A stretch of DNA of 64,000 bases from Halichoerus grypus (lineage: Eukaryota; Chordata; Mammalia; Carnivora; Phocidae), in assembly GCF_964656455.1 (NCBI RefSeq), contig NC_135717.1, positions 13,038,775-13,102,774 of the forward strand, written 5' to 3'. Made by a program: the position numbers and the translations under genes. A model generated the notes under the pieces. The model saw only the letters and a program-made list of their open reading frames with translations. It searched no databases and was not told the DNA's origin. Each line of letters starts with the position of its first letter. Position 1 is the first letter of the stretch. Positions 1-10,540 of the stretch are shown here, one piece after another.

Positions 1-659
1 CTCATCAATACTAGCCTGTCACATAGGGACCTTGGGAAGGCGGAGGGAGCTAACAGTGGGATGTGACGTGCTTAGCGCTGGGCCAGGCCACGGTTAGTAT
101 CTAAGAAACGTGGCCTGTTGTCGGATGTCGGGATAGGAGTATCTGCATCAGGGATTTTTCTTGTCGGTGGTGGTGGTGGGTTTTTTGGCTTTGTGTTTAT
201 TTGTTTTGTTGTTTCTATATTTTCCCTAAAAAAAAAAAAATAATGTAGAATGGCATCCACTTAAAAAACTGTAGCAGACAGTACCTGGTCTGGGCTCTGC
301 AGGGCCTTTCACTGTGGCTATGGTGACAAGCTGGTTTTAAGTGATGGAGCATCATTAAGCGAGGCTGGCTGCTGGTGACGGCCCCTCTGTCTGGGGAATG
401 GAGGAGTGGGTGGGAACGTTCGTGAGAAGACAGTAGCTGGTGAGCGAAGACTGCCTCCAGCATGCTCTGAAAGGTTCTCAAGTGCCATGTTTTGCCCCCT
501 TTTGGGGGCTCATTTCCCTCCCATCCCCCTCCTTCCCTCCTCTTTCCTCGCCATCCCCCCCATCCCCCCCCACAGCCCTCCATAGTATGCTCCAGCACTG
601 GGGATGTTGCATAAAGGGAAAATATGGCATGTTTACAGAGAGAATTTTCAAGAAGTGTT
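1..659. other. Unassigned unique DNA with homopolymer tracts
   Basis: No exon or recognisable transposon is visible. The stretch contains a 13-base A run at 228-240 and a strongly pyrimidine-rich tract (CCCTCC/CCATCCCC type) at about 485-580. The open frames here read through those low-complexity tracts and look accidental. Confidence 0.5.
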
Positions 660-1010
660 AATTTAATATGCTAAAGTGTTCCCTTCAGCATTTTACCTTT
701 CTTGTTGTTTTCACAAAACAGCCAAGACTAAATAATGAGCCCAGGGCTGTGCCCTTTGGTAGCGTGATAGCTCATTACCCACTAGCGGCCTCCATCTGCC
801 CTCATGGCTGCATAGGGAGCCATTACGATTATGATGGAAATCTCAGAAGCCATTACCAAGATGCAACAGAGGGCCTACTGCAGACAGCCTAATGGACTAA
901 TTTGTAATTGGGAGAGGGAAATGAGTTAGCGAGCTGGGGCCGGTTTTGATGAGAGTGGAAGTGCGCATGCTAAATGTGATAAATGAATAGGAATGTGTGT
1001 TTGCGCAGTG
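660..1010. promoter_or_regulatory. Candidate enhancer-like block with repeated ATTA cores
   Basis: This repeat-free block is rich in homeodomain-type ATTA/TAAT cores. CATTAC occurs at 773-778, 821-826 and 851-856, the last two inside an AGCCATTAC word repeated 30 bp apart. A TAATTTGTAATTGG-like run lies near 897-911. Nothing in it reads as an exon. That it is conserved and regulatory is inferred from composition and motif clustering; I could not align it. Confidence 0.42.
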
Positions 1011-2225
1011 GGCTCTACAAGGCTTTCCATCTCTCCTGGGGATTGGAGGCGTGCTGACAAGCCGTGAGGAGCGAGGAGGAAAAGGCTCAGGGGAGGCAAG
1101 CAAGATTCAAGGAGAGTAGCTAAGGATAAATCGGTGAGGAAAACTAATGGCAGTAAAATCCAAGGAAATGACTGCATCTGCCATGAAAGTAGTAATTAGG
1201 AAGCATTTGGTGTGCATGTCTTTAACCGTTAAAATAGGGCCGAGGAGGAGCCCTGGTGCTTGTTGTGGGAAACGGAAGGCTGGCACGGTGATGTTCCAAG
1301 AGGCAAGTCCCTTGTGGAGGGATCATGCCCTCGGACCTCATGGTCTGCACCAGCTCTGCCTGCCTGAAGCAGGGCTCACCCCTGAAACACCGCCAGAGCC
1401 CTCTCTCCCCAATGCAGCTGCCCTGCAGGCCCCAGGGCAGCCTTTGTGCAAGGCAAGGAGCCCCGGCCTTGAGTGCCAGACCACCCGGGCATCCGGGCCA
1501 GAGGGCTTCTTGTCCTAAAGGGCTGGGAGTCCCTCATAAGCCCTCTGCCCTGCTCTTCACCTCCAAGCTGAGGAGTGCTGGGTGCAAGCAGAGCTGTAGG
1601 CGCCCATGGGTCTGATTTCTGAGCACTGGCATCGCCTCTGTTGGTTGGTTGGCTCCCAACATTTCAGCAGCCCAGCTGGGAGAGGGCGCCCCAGGTGTTC
1701 CTTCTCACACTGACGTCCCCCCACTCGCCACCTCCATGGGTCTGCGACCACTCCTGCTTGGAACCGTCCCCATGTCTGCTGTTGTGGTGGTGCTCCTCGC
1801 TTCCTTTTCCCTGACCTCCAAGCCCTGGTGTCCTTTCCCTAGGGCAGACCTTTGCGTCCCAAAAGCTGCAGCTCCAGGCCTTCGGGTGTCCCTTTCTCCC
1901 AGCAACCTGCTGTCCTCAGCGCTTTGGCTGGATCTCACTTGTCCTCTTGGGGCAGCCTGATTGAAGCCTTGGGGTTGTCCTCGCTCTCCTGATTCTTCCT
2001 GCTCCCAGACATTCTCATCCCTTTGCCAAGGAGGACCTTTCAGCCTTTCTAAACAGCCTGAGGGGAGAATGTAGTCTTTCGGGGAAGAAGGAAGCACTGG
2101 AACCAATTAATTGGGCCCCAGCCCAGGGCTTCCGGAGGTGAGAGACCAAACTAGTTGACTCCTACCCTCACTCCCACATATGTCCCAGGGTACCCATTTC
2201 CCATAACATTCCCAAGTACATAGGA
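1011..2225. other. Unassigned unique DNA
   Basis: This is moderately GC-rich single-copy-looking sequence. Open frames at 1147-1518, 1649-1960 and 1705-2106 overlap on both strands. None shows convincing splice-site framing or a protein family I recognise, so I treat them as chance frames. Confidence 0.45.
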
Positions 2226-2430
2226 AGAGTTCCCATTTTCACCAACCACCAGAAGATAAGATTTCTAATTAACTCCCTAATGGGATGATGACAGTCCTGT
2301 TCAGCAAAATTTCATTGACAGCCTATCTGATTGATTACATGATCAATCTGCTTTGAAAATGTATTTGAAGAAATCAACAAAAAACACAGATACATTGAGA
2401 CCCAAAACAACTCAGTCTGGGAGAAACCAG
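2226..2430. promoter_or_regulatory. Candidate enhancer-like block with PBX/HOX-like inverted sites
   Basis: This AT-rich, repeat-free block includes TCTAATTAACTCCC near 2264 and a PBX/HOX-like TGATTGAT at 2328-2335. GATTGAT (2329-2335) is followed six bases later by its exact reverse complement ATCAATC (2342-2348). Paired TGATNNAT words are known PBX-HOX targets; function here is inference. Confidence 0.38.
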
Positions 2431-2919
2431 TTAATCAGTGTGAGGCTGAGAAACGTTACCAAATATTACGAGTTTAAAGAAAGTTACTAGAAAAACACAA
2501 ATGCAATTCTGATCTTCCTCGCAGTCATAAGAAAGGGACAACTGGATGAATGTCTTTGATTACTAGTAGGAGCACATTGTCGTATCAGGAGAAACTGCCT
2601 TCTTCCCATCCAGTGTCTACTGTTAAGTAGACCACTGGTTATGCCATCAATGCCACTGAAACCCAGAGTCCCATTAGACATCCCCATCCGTGGGACAGAA
2701 GATTAAGATTTTTTGTATAGAACTGTTGCTTAGATACCCTTTCATAAAAGGCCCCCAGTTTGTCAGCCCTAGACTAAGCCCTGGAGAGACTTTGGAATTC
2801 AGGCTCCTGCTGTGCCCAGCCTCCCATTCTAGTGGGGCAGACCTGTACTTTGGGAACTAGTTTAGTTACATAGACGGTAACAAAGGTTTTAGAAATCATA
2901 CAAGAAGAAGTCATCAACT

Positions 2920-3045
2920 CCTCAACAAATACTCACTGAGTACATGATGTGGGGCAGGCACTAAACTAATCTTTGGGAGACAGAGCATTAAATAAGTGGT
3001 CGTGACCCCTGTCCTCATGAAGCTTATGGTCTAATCCCAACCCAA
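2920..3045 (-). repeat. L2 3'-end fragment, antisense
   Basis: The order 'caacaaatactcactgag', 'ggggcaggcactaaacta', 'ctgtcctcatgaagctta' is what the reverse complement of an L2 3' end normally gives. It is old and diverged. The boundaries are approximate, and the next sequence passes into an L1 fragment. Confidence 0.55.
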
Positions 3046-3129
3046 GGGAAAGGAAGATTCTGGGGAGTGGTGGTGTACAGGGAAGTATTTGATCTGGCTT
3101 TGAAGCTAGAAGGAGTTCATTAGAAATCA

Positions 3130-3775
3130 ATAGCAATGAGATATCCAGAAAGACTGCAGCTATTTGGAAATTAAACAACATATTTCTAAATATAGGTCAA
3201 AGAGACAGTCACAAGAAAAATTAGAAAATATTTTAAACTAAAGGATAATAAAAATATTGCATATTAAAATCTGTGGGTCTCAGCTAAAGTAGTGCCCAGA
3301 GAAGAATTAGTAGTTTTAAATGCTTATATCAGAATAGAAGAAAGGCCTAAAATCAATGACCTAGATTCCACCATGAGAAACTAGGGAAAGAAGACATAAA
3401 TAAAACCAAATTAAGAAGAAGGAAGGAAATAATAAAGAAAATAGCAGAAATTATTGAAATAGAAAACAGATGATAAGGAAAAATTAAGACTGAAATTGGT
3501 TCTTTGAAGGGGCGCCTGGCTGGCTCTGTCAGTAGAGCATGTGATTCTTGATCTCAGGGTTGTGAGTTCGAGCCCCACGTTGGATGTAGAGATTACTTAA
3601 ACATAAAATCTTAAAAAAAAAATTGGTTCTTAGAAAAGATCAACAAAATCGAGAAACCCTTAGCTACAATGAACAAGGGAAGAAAACACACAAATACCAA
3701 TAGATCAAGAATGAGAAAGATGTTATCAGTACAGACCTTATAGACCTTAAAAGGATAGCCAGGACAGGAGTTCAA
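3130..3775 (+). repeat. L1 ORF2 fragment (sense), split by a CanSINE
   Basis: The A-rich sense strand carries words diagnostic of L1 ORF2, including TTGGAAATTAAACAACA, AAAATCAATGACCTA, AGAAGGAAGGAAATAATAAA and AAAAGATCAACAAAATCGA. Frameshifts and stops break the reading frame throughout. It is a dead internal fragment with no 3' UTR or tail. A CanSINE interrupts it at 3509-3620, so the L1 copy is the older of the two. Confidence 0.85.
3509..3620 (+). mobile_element. CanSINE, short older subtype, within L1
   Basis: This tRNA-derived SINE starts GGGGCGCCTGGCTGGCTC, has a box-B-like GTTCGAGCCCC, and ends in ATAAAATCTT plus a short A run. It lacks the long (CT)n arm of the younger copies in this window. 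Flanking duplications AATTGGTTCTTTGAA (3494-3508) and AATTGGTTCTTAGAA (3621-3635) differ at one base and show retroposition into the L1 fragment. Confidence 0.93.
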
Positions 3776-4570
3776 CAAGCAGAAGGGAAGAACATGAACT
3801 TTAAATAACTAGAATTCCTAGTTAGGTGTGGGTGGGGGATGTCAGGAGAGGCACTTTGAGTAATAAGCAAAAAAGATTACTTGCAACCAGGTTCTAACCA
3901 GAATTGTCACTCTCTACAGTGACCCAGGGCCCATGTTCACAACCCAGCTTACTGTGACTTATACCAGCACAGTCCCCAACATATGACCAGTAGATGCCAA
4001 AACTAAGGGCAGGTCACCACATGAGCCATAATACCCCACATTCAGGGCACCTGAATTTCCTGAGAACACTTTTGGACACAGACCAGTAAGTAACAGCAAT
4101 AGGTCTGTATCTGCAGCCCCCAAAATATGACCATTATTTCTCCCCTCCCAACCTTCTGGCTCATCATCAATCCAGCTCCCAGCTTTCAGAACTGATCATG
4201 ATACCATCCTTGGCCATATTTCATATGCTTCTGAAAATGGAGCTGATATTTCAGATGAGCCTGAATGTTGACACCAGAAGATGCTTATCAGAGCTTGGCT
4301 GCTCATCACTGCTTGCAGGTCAGCAGGAGCCCACCGTGGCCTGTTCTTAGGTCAACTCTTAAGAGACGAGGGTTGGTGGTATGGGCAGGCTTTCATCCAC
4401 CAGTCACAGCACTGGCACCTATCACCCGTGAGAATGTAGACAAGGTCCTACATCTGAATTTGCCCCCACTGCGCAGGCTTGTACTGACCCGGAGTTCCTG
4501 GCTCCTCTTTGTTGCTCTTGGTGGAACTGATGCTTCCTTGCTCTCTCTCATCTGACCCCGTATTCATCTG
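3776..4570. other. Unassigned DNA
   Basis: No recognisable gene or repeat family. A 96-codon frame at 4265-4555 has no recognised domain and is probably accidental. Confidence 0.4.
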
Positions 4571-4571
4571 A

Positions 4572-4770
4572 GAGGCAGTATCTCACAGTGGTGAAGTGCA
4601 GGGACTCTGCAGCCAGACTCTGTTTCCTCTGCATCCTCCAGGTGACCATCTATAAAATGAGTAACATGACAGTGCCTGTCCCAGAGGGTTGTGTTGAGAA
4701 TTAAAATATACTTTAAAAGTGCTTAAAAAGGTGACAGAATGGGTCCTGACACATAGTAAGTGCTGGAAGT
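4572..4770 (+). repeat. MIR SINE (sense), nearly full length
   Basis: MIR landmarks appear in order: 'cacagtggtgaagtgcaggg' with 'actctgcagccagactctg', then 'catctataaaatgagtaac', 'gggttgtgttgagaattaaa' and 'cctgacacatagtaagtgct'. This is an ancient tRNA-derived mammalian SINE, well diverged, with no visible target duplication. Confidence 0.85.
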
Positions 4771-5229
4771 ACTTCCAAATCACAAGCTTGGTTGTGGGAC
4801 CCTTTGGCCTTCTGCAACCCTTGTGTTCCTCAGGCTAACTACCCCAGCATCCCCATTTTGGTGGGAGGCTCCTCCACCCTGTCCCTCCCAGTAGAGACCC
4901 AAGCACCTCACTTCCTGCAGGCACCCTGGGCCAGACAGCAGCAGGTTATTGTCCTGCTGGGGCTCCCGTATGCTGACCCTCAGTTGACAACCTGGGGGTT
5001 CTCCAAGCTTCTGAGACCTTTAACTTAATGAATTGGAAGCTTTCATCTTCCCTAAAATAGTCTTTGAGCTGATCCAGCCACCTGGCTCACCCAGTCCCGG
5101 TCGTTCATGTTATGACTTCGGTGCAGGCAAGAGAGGGCAGAAAACCTGAGCCAAGGATGGGGAAGAGGAGGGAAGAACAGAGGCCCCTGTGTGGGGAATT
5201 TAGTTTAGTCAGGTGAGCATAACATCAGG

Positions 5230-5425
5230 CTCTTGTGACTTATATTACTTTTTCAGAACATCCTTACATGTGTTATCTTACTGTATGTATCCTTACCACG
5301 TGTTTAGGAGTTAGGTTATGGCCTAAGTAGATATTTTCTTTAGTAATGAAAAGCTGAAGCCCGGGAAGGCCAAAGGTCTTGCTCAAGGTCACACAACTGC
5401 TTTCAGACACGGCAGAGACCATATC
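5230..5425 (-). repeat. MIR SINE (antisense)
   Basis: The antisense MIR core is clear in 'ctgaagcccgggaaggcc' and 'gctcaaggtcacacaactgc'. Upstream, 'cttacatgtgttatcttact' corresponds to the antisense 3' half of MIR. Confidence 0.75.
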
Positions 5426-5460
5426 CCAGAGGTGCCCACTCCCAGGGCTCCCCACAGGGG

Positions 5461-7010
5461 GCCACTTGAGGAAAGTCCCTGGGAACTACTGTTTGAGTGA
5501 ACTGCACGACTCCCTCTTGGCAAGAGGACAGGCCTTGGCTTGTAGCAAGACCAATGCAGAGCGGCCTGGGACACACTCACATTGCATGTGAAACTCTGCA
5601 AGGGAAGAAGAATGTCCTGAAAGTTTAGCCCTCTGTTGGATGTTTCTGAGCGAGTGTTGTTCTCTTGTGCTGGATTTAATGAATAAATTATAATAACTTT
5701 TGCATTTTTATCCATGTTGTGCATGTTTATCTGCCCTCCCCACATAATTTCTCTCTCCCGTTTGTACATACTATGTTTCTTTCCGTGCCACGGAATATAT
5801 ATATTTTTAAAAGCTCATTCTTAGTGATTGCTGATAAAGATGCACACCTCCTTATTCTCCGTTTATAAGTGTATCTGCTCAGAGCCAGGAACTCGGGGAA
5901 TAGTGTCTGGAAGAAGGTACATTTATACTTTCAAGGGGAGGTTACTCTTTCAGGAGCTGAGAAAAGGTAAAAATAGGCCTATGACTGTTGGTGGTATGTG
6001 AGGGACTAGATGGTGTCTTCCCTGTCTCCAGCGCTGGAATAGAGCCTTGCATACAGCAACGCTTCTGTGCATTTATAGAACATATACATCAGTGAGGGGT
6101 TAGGTCGCTGATGGGCTTGGATGGTCGAATGGATGGATGGATAGATAATGTGGAGGCATTGAACTCTAATCTTTCTTGGATCGCTGTATGAGGGAGCCTT
6201 CTCAACTAACTCTTCCTCTGGAATCCATTGCAGTGTTTTCCCTCAGATTTATTCTGCTCAATTCACAGGATTTCTTTCTGTTCTTAGTGGGAAAAGGTTA
6301 CTTCTGTAATTTGTTAAGGAGCATACCTCCTTATTCCCCCAAAGTGCTCCATCAACATAAATATAATTGAGAGACCAGAGCAGACTCTGGGAGGAAAGTT
6401 AACAAAGCATAAGAATTAGCCTGGATGTGACTTCTAATATACAATCTTTAGTTTTCTACTATTTCTACGAGTTTATTAAATAACCTTTCTTGGAAGGGTC
6501 TACTAATTTTTTTTTAACAGATATTTATTGTACGTTGTATTATAATATATTAAGCACTGTTATTACTAGGGTCTTTTTAGGGCAAGGGAACAATATTTAG
6601 AACTGAGATACAGTTCTAGGCAATTAAATAAAATCCACTGACCACAAAAAAAAAAAAAAGTAAGATGATAGGGCGGGAGAAGAAATAGTCTCTGCCAAAA
6701 ACATCAGCCGCGAAAATAGTAAGGATTTATGTGCAGCAAGTCCTGAGGTTAAAATTTTAAATAAATAAGTGAAAAGAATGATATGATTTGAAATCAGCTT
6801 CATCTTTGAACTAGGCATTCAAGACTCAGAATAAAATGGGCCTCTTCACTCTAGAGCAGATCTTTGCAACCAGCATCTCATTTCCACCAGGAGCACTTTA
6901 GTTGAGAATCAAGAGAAGTCATTGCTAAGAAGCTTGTCTTCTTAAACCATGAGTGGTTTTCAAAGAAACAAATACCAAACTGGTAAATCTTGCTAATCTT
7001 TCCTTTCAGA
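5461..7010. other. Unassigned DNA with small simple repeats
   Basis: Mostly AT-rich unique sequence. It holds a short (GGAT)n tract near 6121-6147, an AT-rich stretch at 6500-6560 and a 15-base A run at 6645-6659. The 5990-6070 part is vaguely L2-tail-like, too weak to call. I see no exon. Confidence 0.4.
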
Positions 7011-7026
7011 GTCTAGGTTTGGATTC

Positions 7027-7042
7027 TTTTTTTTTTTTTTTT
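7027..7042. repeat. Poly-T tract
   Basis: A 16-base T run. No SINE body lies on either side, so I do not interpret it as a retroposon tail. Confidence 0.8.
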
Positions 7043-8285
7043 CCAAAATTACTTTTATTTCATGAATAATCAGACTCTTAACAGAGCTTTCTGTCTTTTC
7101 ATCACTCTCCAAAAGCATAGTGGATCTCAGGTTGACTCAGCCAAAACAGCTCCCTAAAGAGCTTCTTGTTTGGGACCCATGGCAAGGAAAACACTAGAAT
7201 CTAGCGCTGTAGAGATGAGAGTGATAATCAGAATGGGGAGGCTAGTCATGACCAGCCCTGACTACCCTCTTCCCTCATTTCATCTTTCTTCCTCTTTTAA
7301 CAAGTTCCCCACGCTCCCGCTGCCCGCCCTTGACCCTGTCAATCCCCACCAGCTGCCATTTTCCCTCTCTGTGTAGCCTCCAACTCAAGTCCACTTACGA
7401 GGACAAGCTGGAGTCCCTTTGGAGGCTCTGCAGTGATTTATTGCTTAGCAGGAACTTCACTAAACTTCCCAATTTGATTTTTTTAGTCTTGAAAATCAAA
7501 CAGAGTTCAAAAAGTAAACATCACAGGTTGACATCCCAGCCAAAAGCAGAGGAAAAATGTCTCATGTTAAATTTTTTGGCACATAACAGAATTTATGAGC
7601 ATTTTCAATGTTTTCATTTCTTCCCCCAGTCACTGTTATTCCTCACCCCCCAGAGTTAGGTGTGGAGAGATTATGTTGGCTGGTTTCCATGGTGACACCG
7701 AAGAAAGTAATTTTTAAAGGAGGTTTCTACTGTGTTATTTCACATGCCTGAAACATCAACATCTATGCTGTGGGCTGTTACCCCGAAACGTAAAGACATA
7801 TAAATGGTTCGAGTATTTTATATAAATAGACAAGTGGGGGTGATATTTTCCTTGGTCTCATGCCGACCCTAGTACAAAAGTCTCTCAGTTACCCGGGGCA
7901 CCTGGGAGGGGAGCAAGGGAACAGTTCTGCTCAGTGTTAAGCAACCTTCTCTCCTATGAATAACCATTAAAAAAACATACACACACACAGCTCAAATTTA
8001 AAGTCCACCCTGTCCAACTAAGCTAGGGACCAGATGAAAAGCTCCCTTTGGGGCTCAGTGTTCAAATAACCAGAATTTTAAAACCTTAATCTGTGTCTTC
8101 AGTCTAACTCACTTGGTCAACCACTCTAAGCACCCCTTTCTCTAAGGAGCCATCTAGAACCTTCCTGCCCCAGGATACATTCCATTGCCTCCAGCCTCTC
8201 ATAGAGATGAGGTTGGGGGAAGTCTTCACCTTTAGCAGCAGAAGTATGGAAAGGCTCTTGTCTCTTCTCCTTGCCACCTCAGCAC
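7043..8285. other. Unassigned DNA, with one X-box-like word
   Basis: No recognisable gene. GTTTCCATGGTGAC at 7683-7696 resembles the palindromic RFX X-box (GTTGCCATGGCAAC; 11 of 14 bases). The 109-codon frame at 7330-7659 has no recognised domain. Confidence 0.38.
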
Positions 8286-8312
8286 ACACACCTGTGAACA
8301 CGCATGCGTGCT

Positions 8313-8344
<32 letters not shown>
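8286..8344. repeat. (CA)n microsatellite with CG-containing 5' part
   Basis: An uninterrupted CA run occupies about 8319-8344. It follows an alternating purine-pyrimidine lead containing GCATGCGTGCTCGCGCGC. Confidence 0.95.
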
Positions 8345-8865
8345 GTCACTTTCTTGATGCTTTTGGACAGGGTGCTTTCTGCGACCCATGGCAAGTCACA
8401 TTCTTGAAGCGGAAGAGAATGGATGAATTATCGCATCGTTTCCCTGACATGTAACCATGGCTAGATATACTTGTTATGCTTTGTAACTGAGAATAATTGG
8501 TTTTTGGAAAAGTCAGATGGAAAGCACTGCCTTATCTTTGAAGAACAGTATCATCTTGGCCATGAGAGTACAATTAACTTTTCCAAGTTCTTTCCTGCGT
8601 GTTCTTTTATTGGGACTTTCTCAGAATCCTGGAAGATAGTTTTTCTTGGTCGTCTCCGTGTTTTAAAACAGCGAGGACAGAAGTTTGGGTTGCCCACCAC
8701 ATGAGGGACAGAGCTGAGTCAGGAATTCAGGACCCATGCATGATTTCCTCCCAAATCTTGTTACTCATCCTACCCGTGCCATCTTCCACACAGTCAGGGT
8801 TCTCAGTCAAGAGGAGAGAAAGTACAGGGTCAGCAGCTCTCTAGGACTCTGTCTCAGACACGTGC
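8345..8865. other. Unassigned DNA
   Basis: Unique-looking sequence with no recognisable repeat or exon. Short overlapping frames at 8471-8844 have no recognisable domain. Confidence 0.4.
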
Positions 8866-8867
8866 AG

Positions 8868-9245
8868 CCATCAGGAGGAATTCACTCTTCGGTTAACTAA
8901 TATTTCTTGGACACCTGCTACACGTGGGATGCTATTCTAGACAGCAATGGCCAAAACAGTCAAGAGTCCCTACATTCCAGGGGTGGGGAAGGGCAGACGA
9001 TGCATAAATGACTAAAACGCGTGATGTGTCTGACAGTGAGCAGTGCTAAGGAGAAAAAAATAAAGCAGGAAAGGAGGTGGAGGGTGCGCAGGGAGCCAGA
9101 GGAAGAAGTCTTGCAATCCTAAGTGGGATGAACAGAGAAGGTCTTATTGAGCAAAGAGTTGAAGGCGCTAACGGAGCAAACTCTGAGGATCTCTGGGGGA
9201 GAAGTCCACGTGAAGAGAGAGAGCAAAGAATGTGGAAAGTTCTAT
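8868..9245 (-). repeat. L2 fragment (antisense)
   Basis: Antisense L2 landmarks occur in order: 'ttcttggacacctgctacac', 'gagcagtgctaaggagaaa' with 'aataaagcaggaaaggaggt', 'gaaggtcttattgagcaaag' and 'ggatctctgggggagaag'. This is an old LINE-2 3' region with no coding capacity. Confidence 0.7.
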
Positions 9246-9285
9246 GTATTGCTTTCCTTAAATCTGCAAATGCCATGTACTCGCG

Positions 9286-9328
9286 CGTGTGTGTGTGTGT
9301 GTGTATTTGTGTGTGTGTGTGTGTGTTT
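9286..9328. repeat. (TG)n microsatellite
   Basis: Two TG runs are separated by one TATT interruption. It lies about 1 kb from the CA tract at 8.3 kb, in the complementary phase. Confidence 0.95.
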
Positions 9329-9479
9329 GAAAACTTTTCTCGAATTCAGAGCTTGGTACATGGCTTTAATTTTTGCCTTAATGACTTCCTGCACTTTGGG
9401 AGCTCTTTAATAGATGCATTCTGAAAGTTGTAATCATCAGTCCTGGGTTGGTATCACATTACCTATGTGGAAAAAGCAG

Positions 9480-9960
9480 AATTGCTTTGGCACTGATTGG
9501 ATCTTGGGATGGTGACTCTATTTTCCTGGTCTTTAATGCAAATCATTGAAAACATGTCAGGGCCCTGGTCTCAAGTGTTTCTCTTAAATAGCGGAGAATC
9601 ATGTTCCTATATGCAGGGGGTCCAGGAAGGGACTCGGGGTGGGGGTGTATGTGCAGAAGGGTTCTTATATTTTAAATGCCAGTCAGCTGCAACCACTAGT
9701 TATCTGGAGCCTGTTCAAACTCATTTGGAGAACAGTTGAATTTTTAAAGTGCCTTTTGATTCTCTCTTTCATTTATTTTAACTGATCTGCTGGGATTAGG
9801 AGCTTGGTAGGGGAACACCAGAACGCTTGCCAAAATGTGTGAATAATTAGAGCTCAGATGATGTGTGCCAGATAGAAGGGGAGTATTCACACTTCTGATT
9901 AGATTCAGCTAAATGCAGTTGTAAATCACTGCTGCCACAGCAACAGAGCCCCATCCGGAG
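9480..9960. promoter_or_regulatory. Candidate enhancer-like block with octamer site
   Basis: Repeat-free, AT-rich sequence with an exact POU octamer ATGCAAAT at 9536-9543. Several ATTA/TAAT cores lie in the later half (about 9840-9930). No exon signature is present. Conservation is inferred from texture only. Confidence 0.35.
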
Positions 9961-10144
9961 TTAGCAGGGGAGGAGGCAGGGCAGGGAAGAGATGAGGGGC
10001 CGCCCCCAGGGATGAGGCGTGGAAGAGGAGGACAAGGAGCTTGGTTCCAGTTACCAGCAGCCAGAGTGACGGTAATTTGGACATCTCTCTTTCCATTCAG
10101 TTTTATCGTCTCGAGTCTTGCTGGCTGCCATCTTGACAAATGTG

Positions 10145-10540
10145 AATAAGATGAGTCCCTGCTCTCTGGACACTTAGAGTCTCACGGGAGGTGAATGATG
10201 CAGCGAGTGTGATGAGCGTGTCAGTAGGACGGACACCGCACGGACAGAGTCCGGGGGAGGAGGCGGTTCTGCAGAAGGGAAGGGAGAAGGGGGAGCGGGA
10301 AAGGCAACAGCTTCCTTCCCAGATTGAAGGTGACATTTCAGAGGGCTCAGCAGGACGAACTGCAAGCCAAGGGACCCACGTGCCCAGAGGCACAGACGGA
10401 AAAGAGCCCCTTGGTCTAAGAGTGGACTAAGCCCATTGTGGCTAGAGACTGAGCAACACCGGAGAGGAGGATGTGCTGGAGACCTGCGTGGTGGATTGGG
10501 TTAGGATGGAAGGGTCTTGAATGCTCATATAGGAAGCTCT
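10145..10540 (-). repeat. Probable L2 fragment (antisense)
   Basis: 'aataagatgagtccctgctc' followed by 'cttagagtctcacgggaggt' and later 'ggaagggtcttgaatgctc' resembles a degraded antisense L2. The middle is too diverged to follow. Confidence 0.4.

Noticed and set aside
7683..7696. X-box-like GTTTCCATGGTGAC as a strong RFX site
   Set aside because: Each half-site departs from the RGYAAC rule, so it is weaker than the 35.3-kb site. Mentioned only in the regional note.
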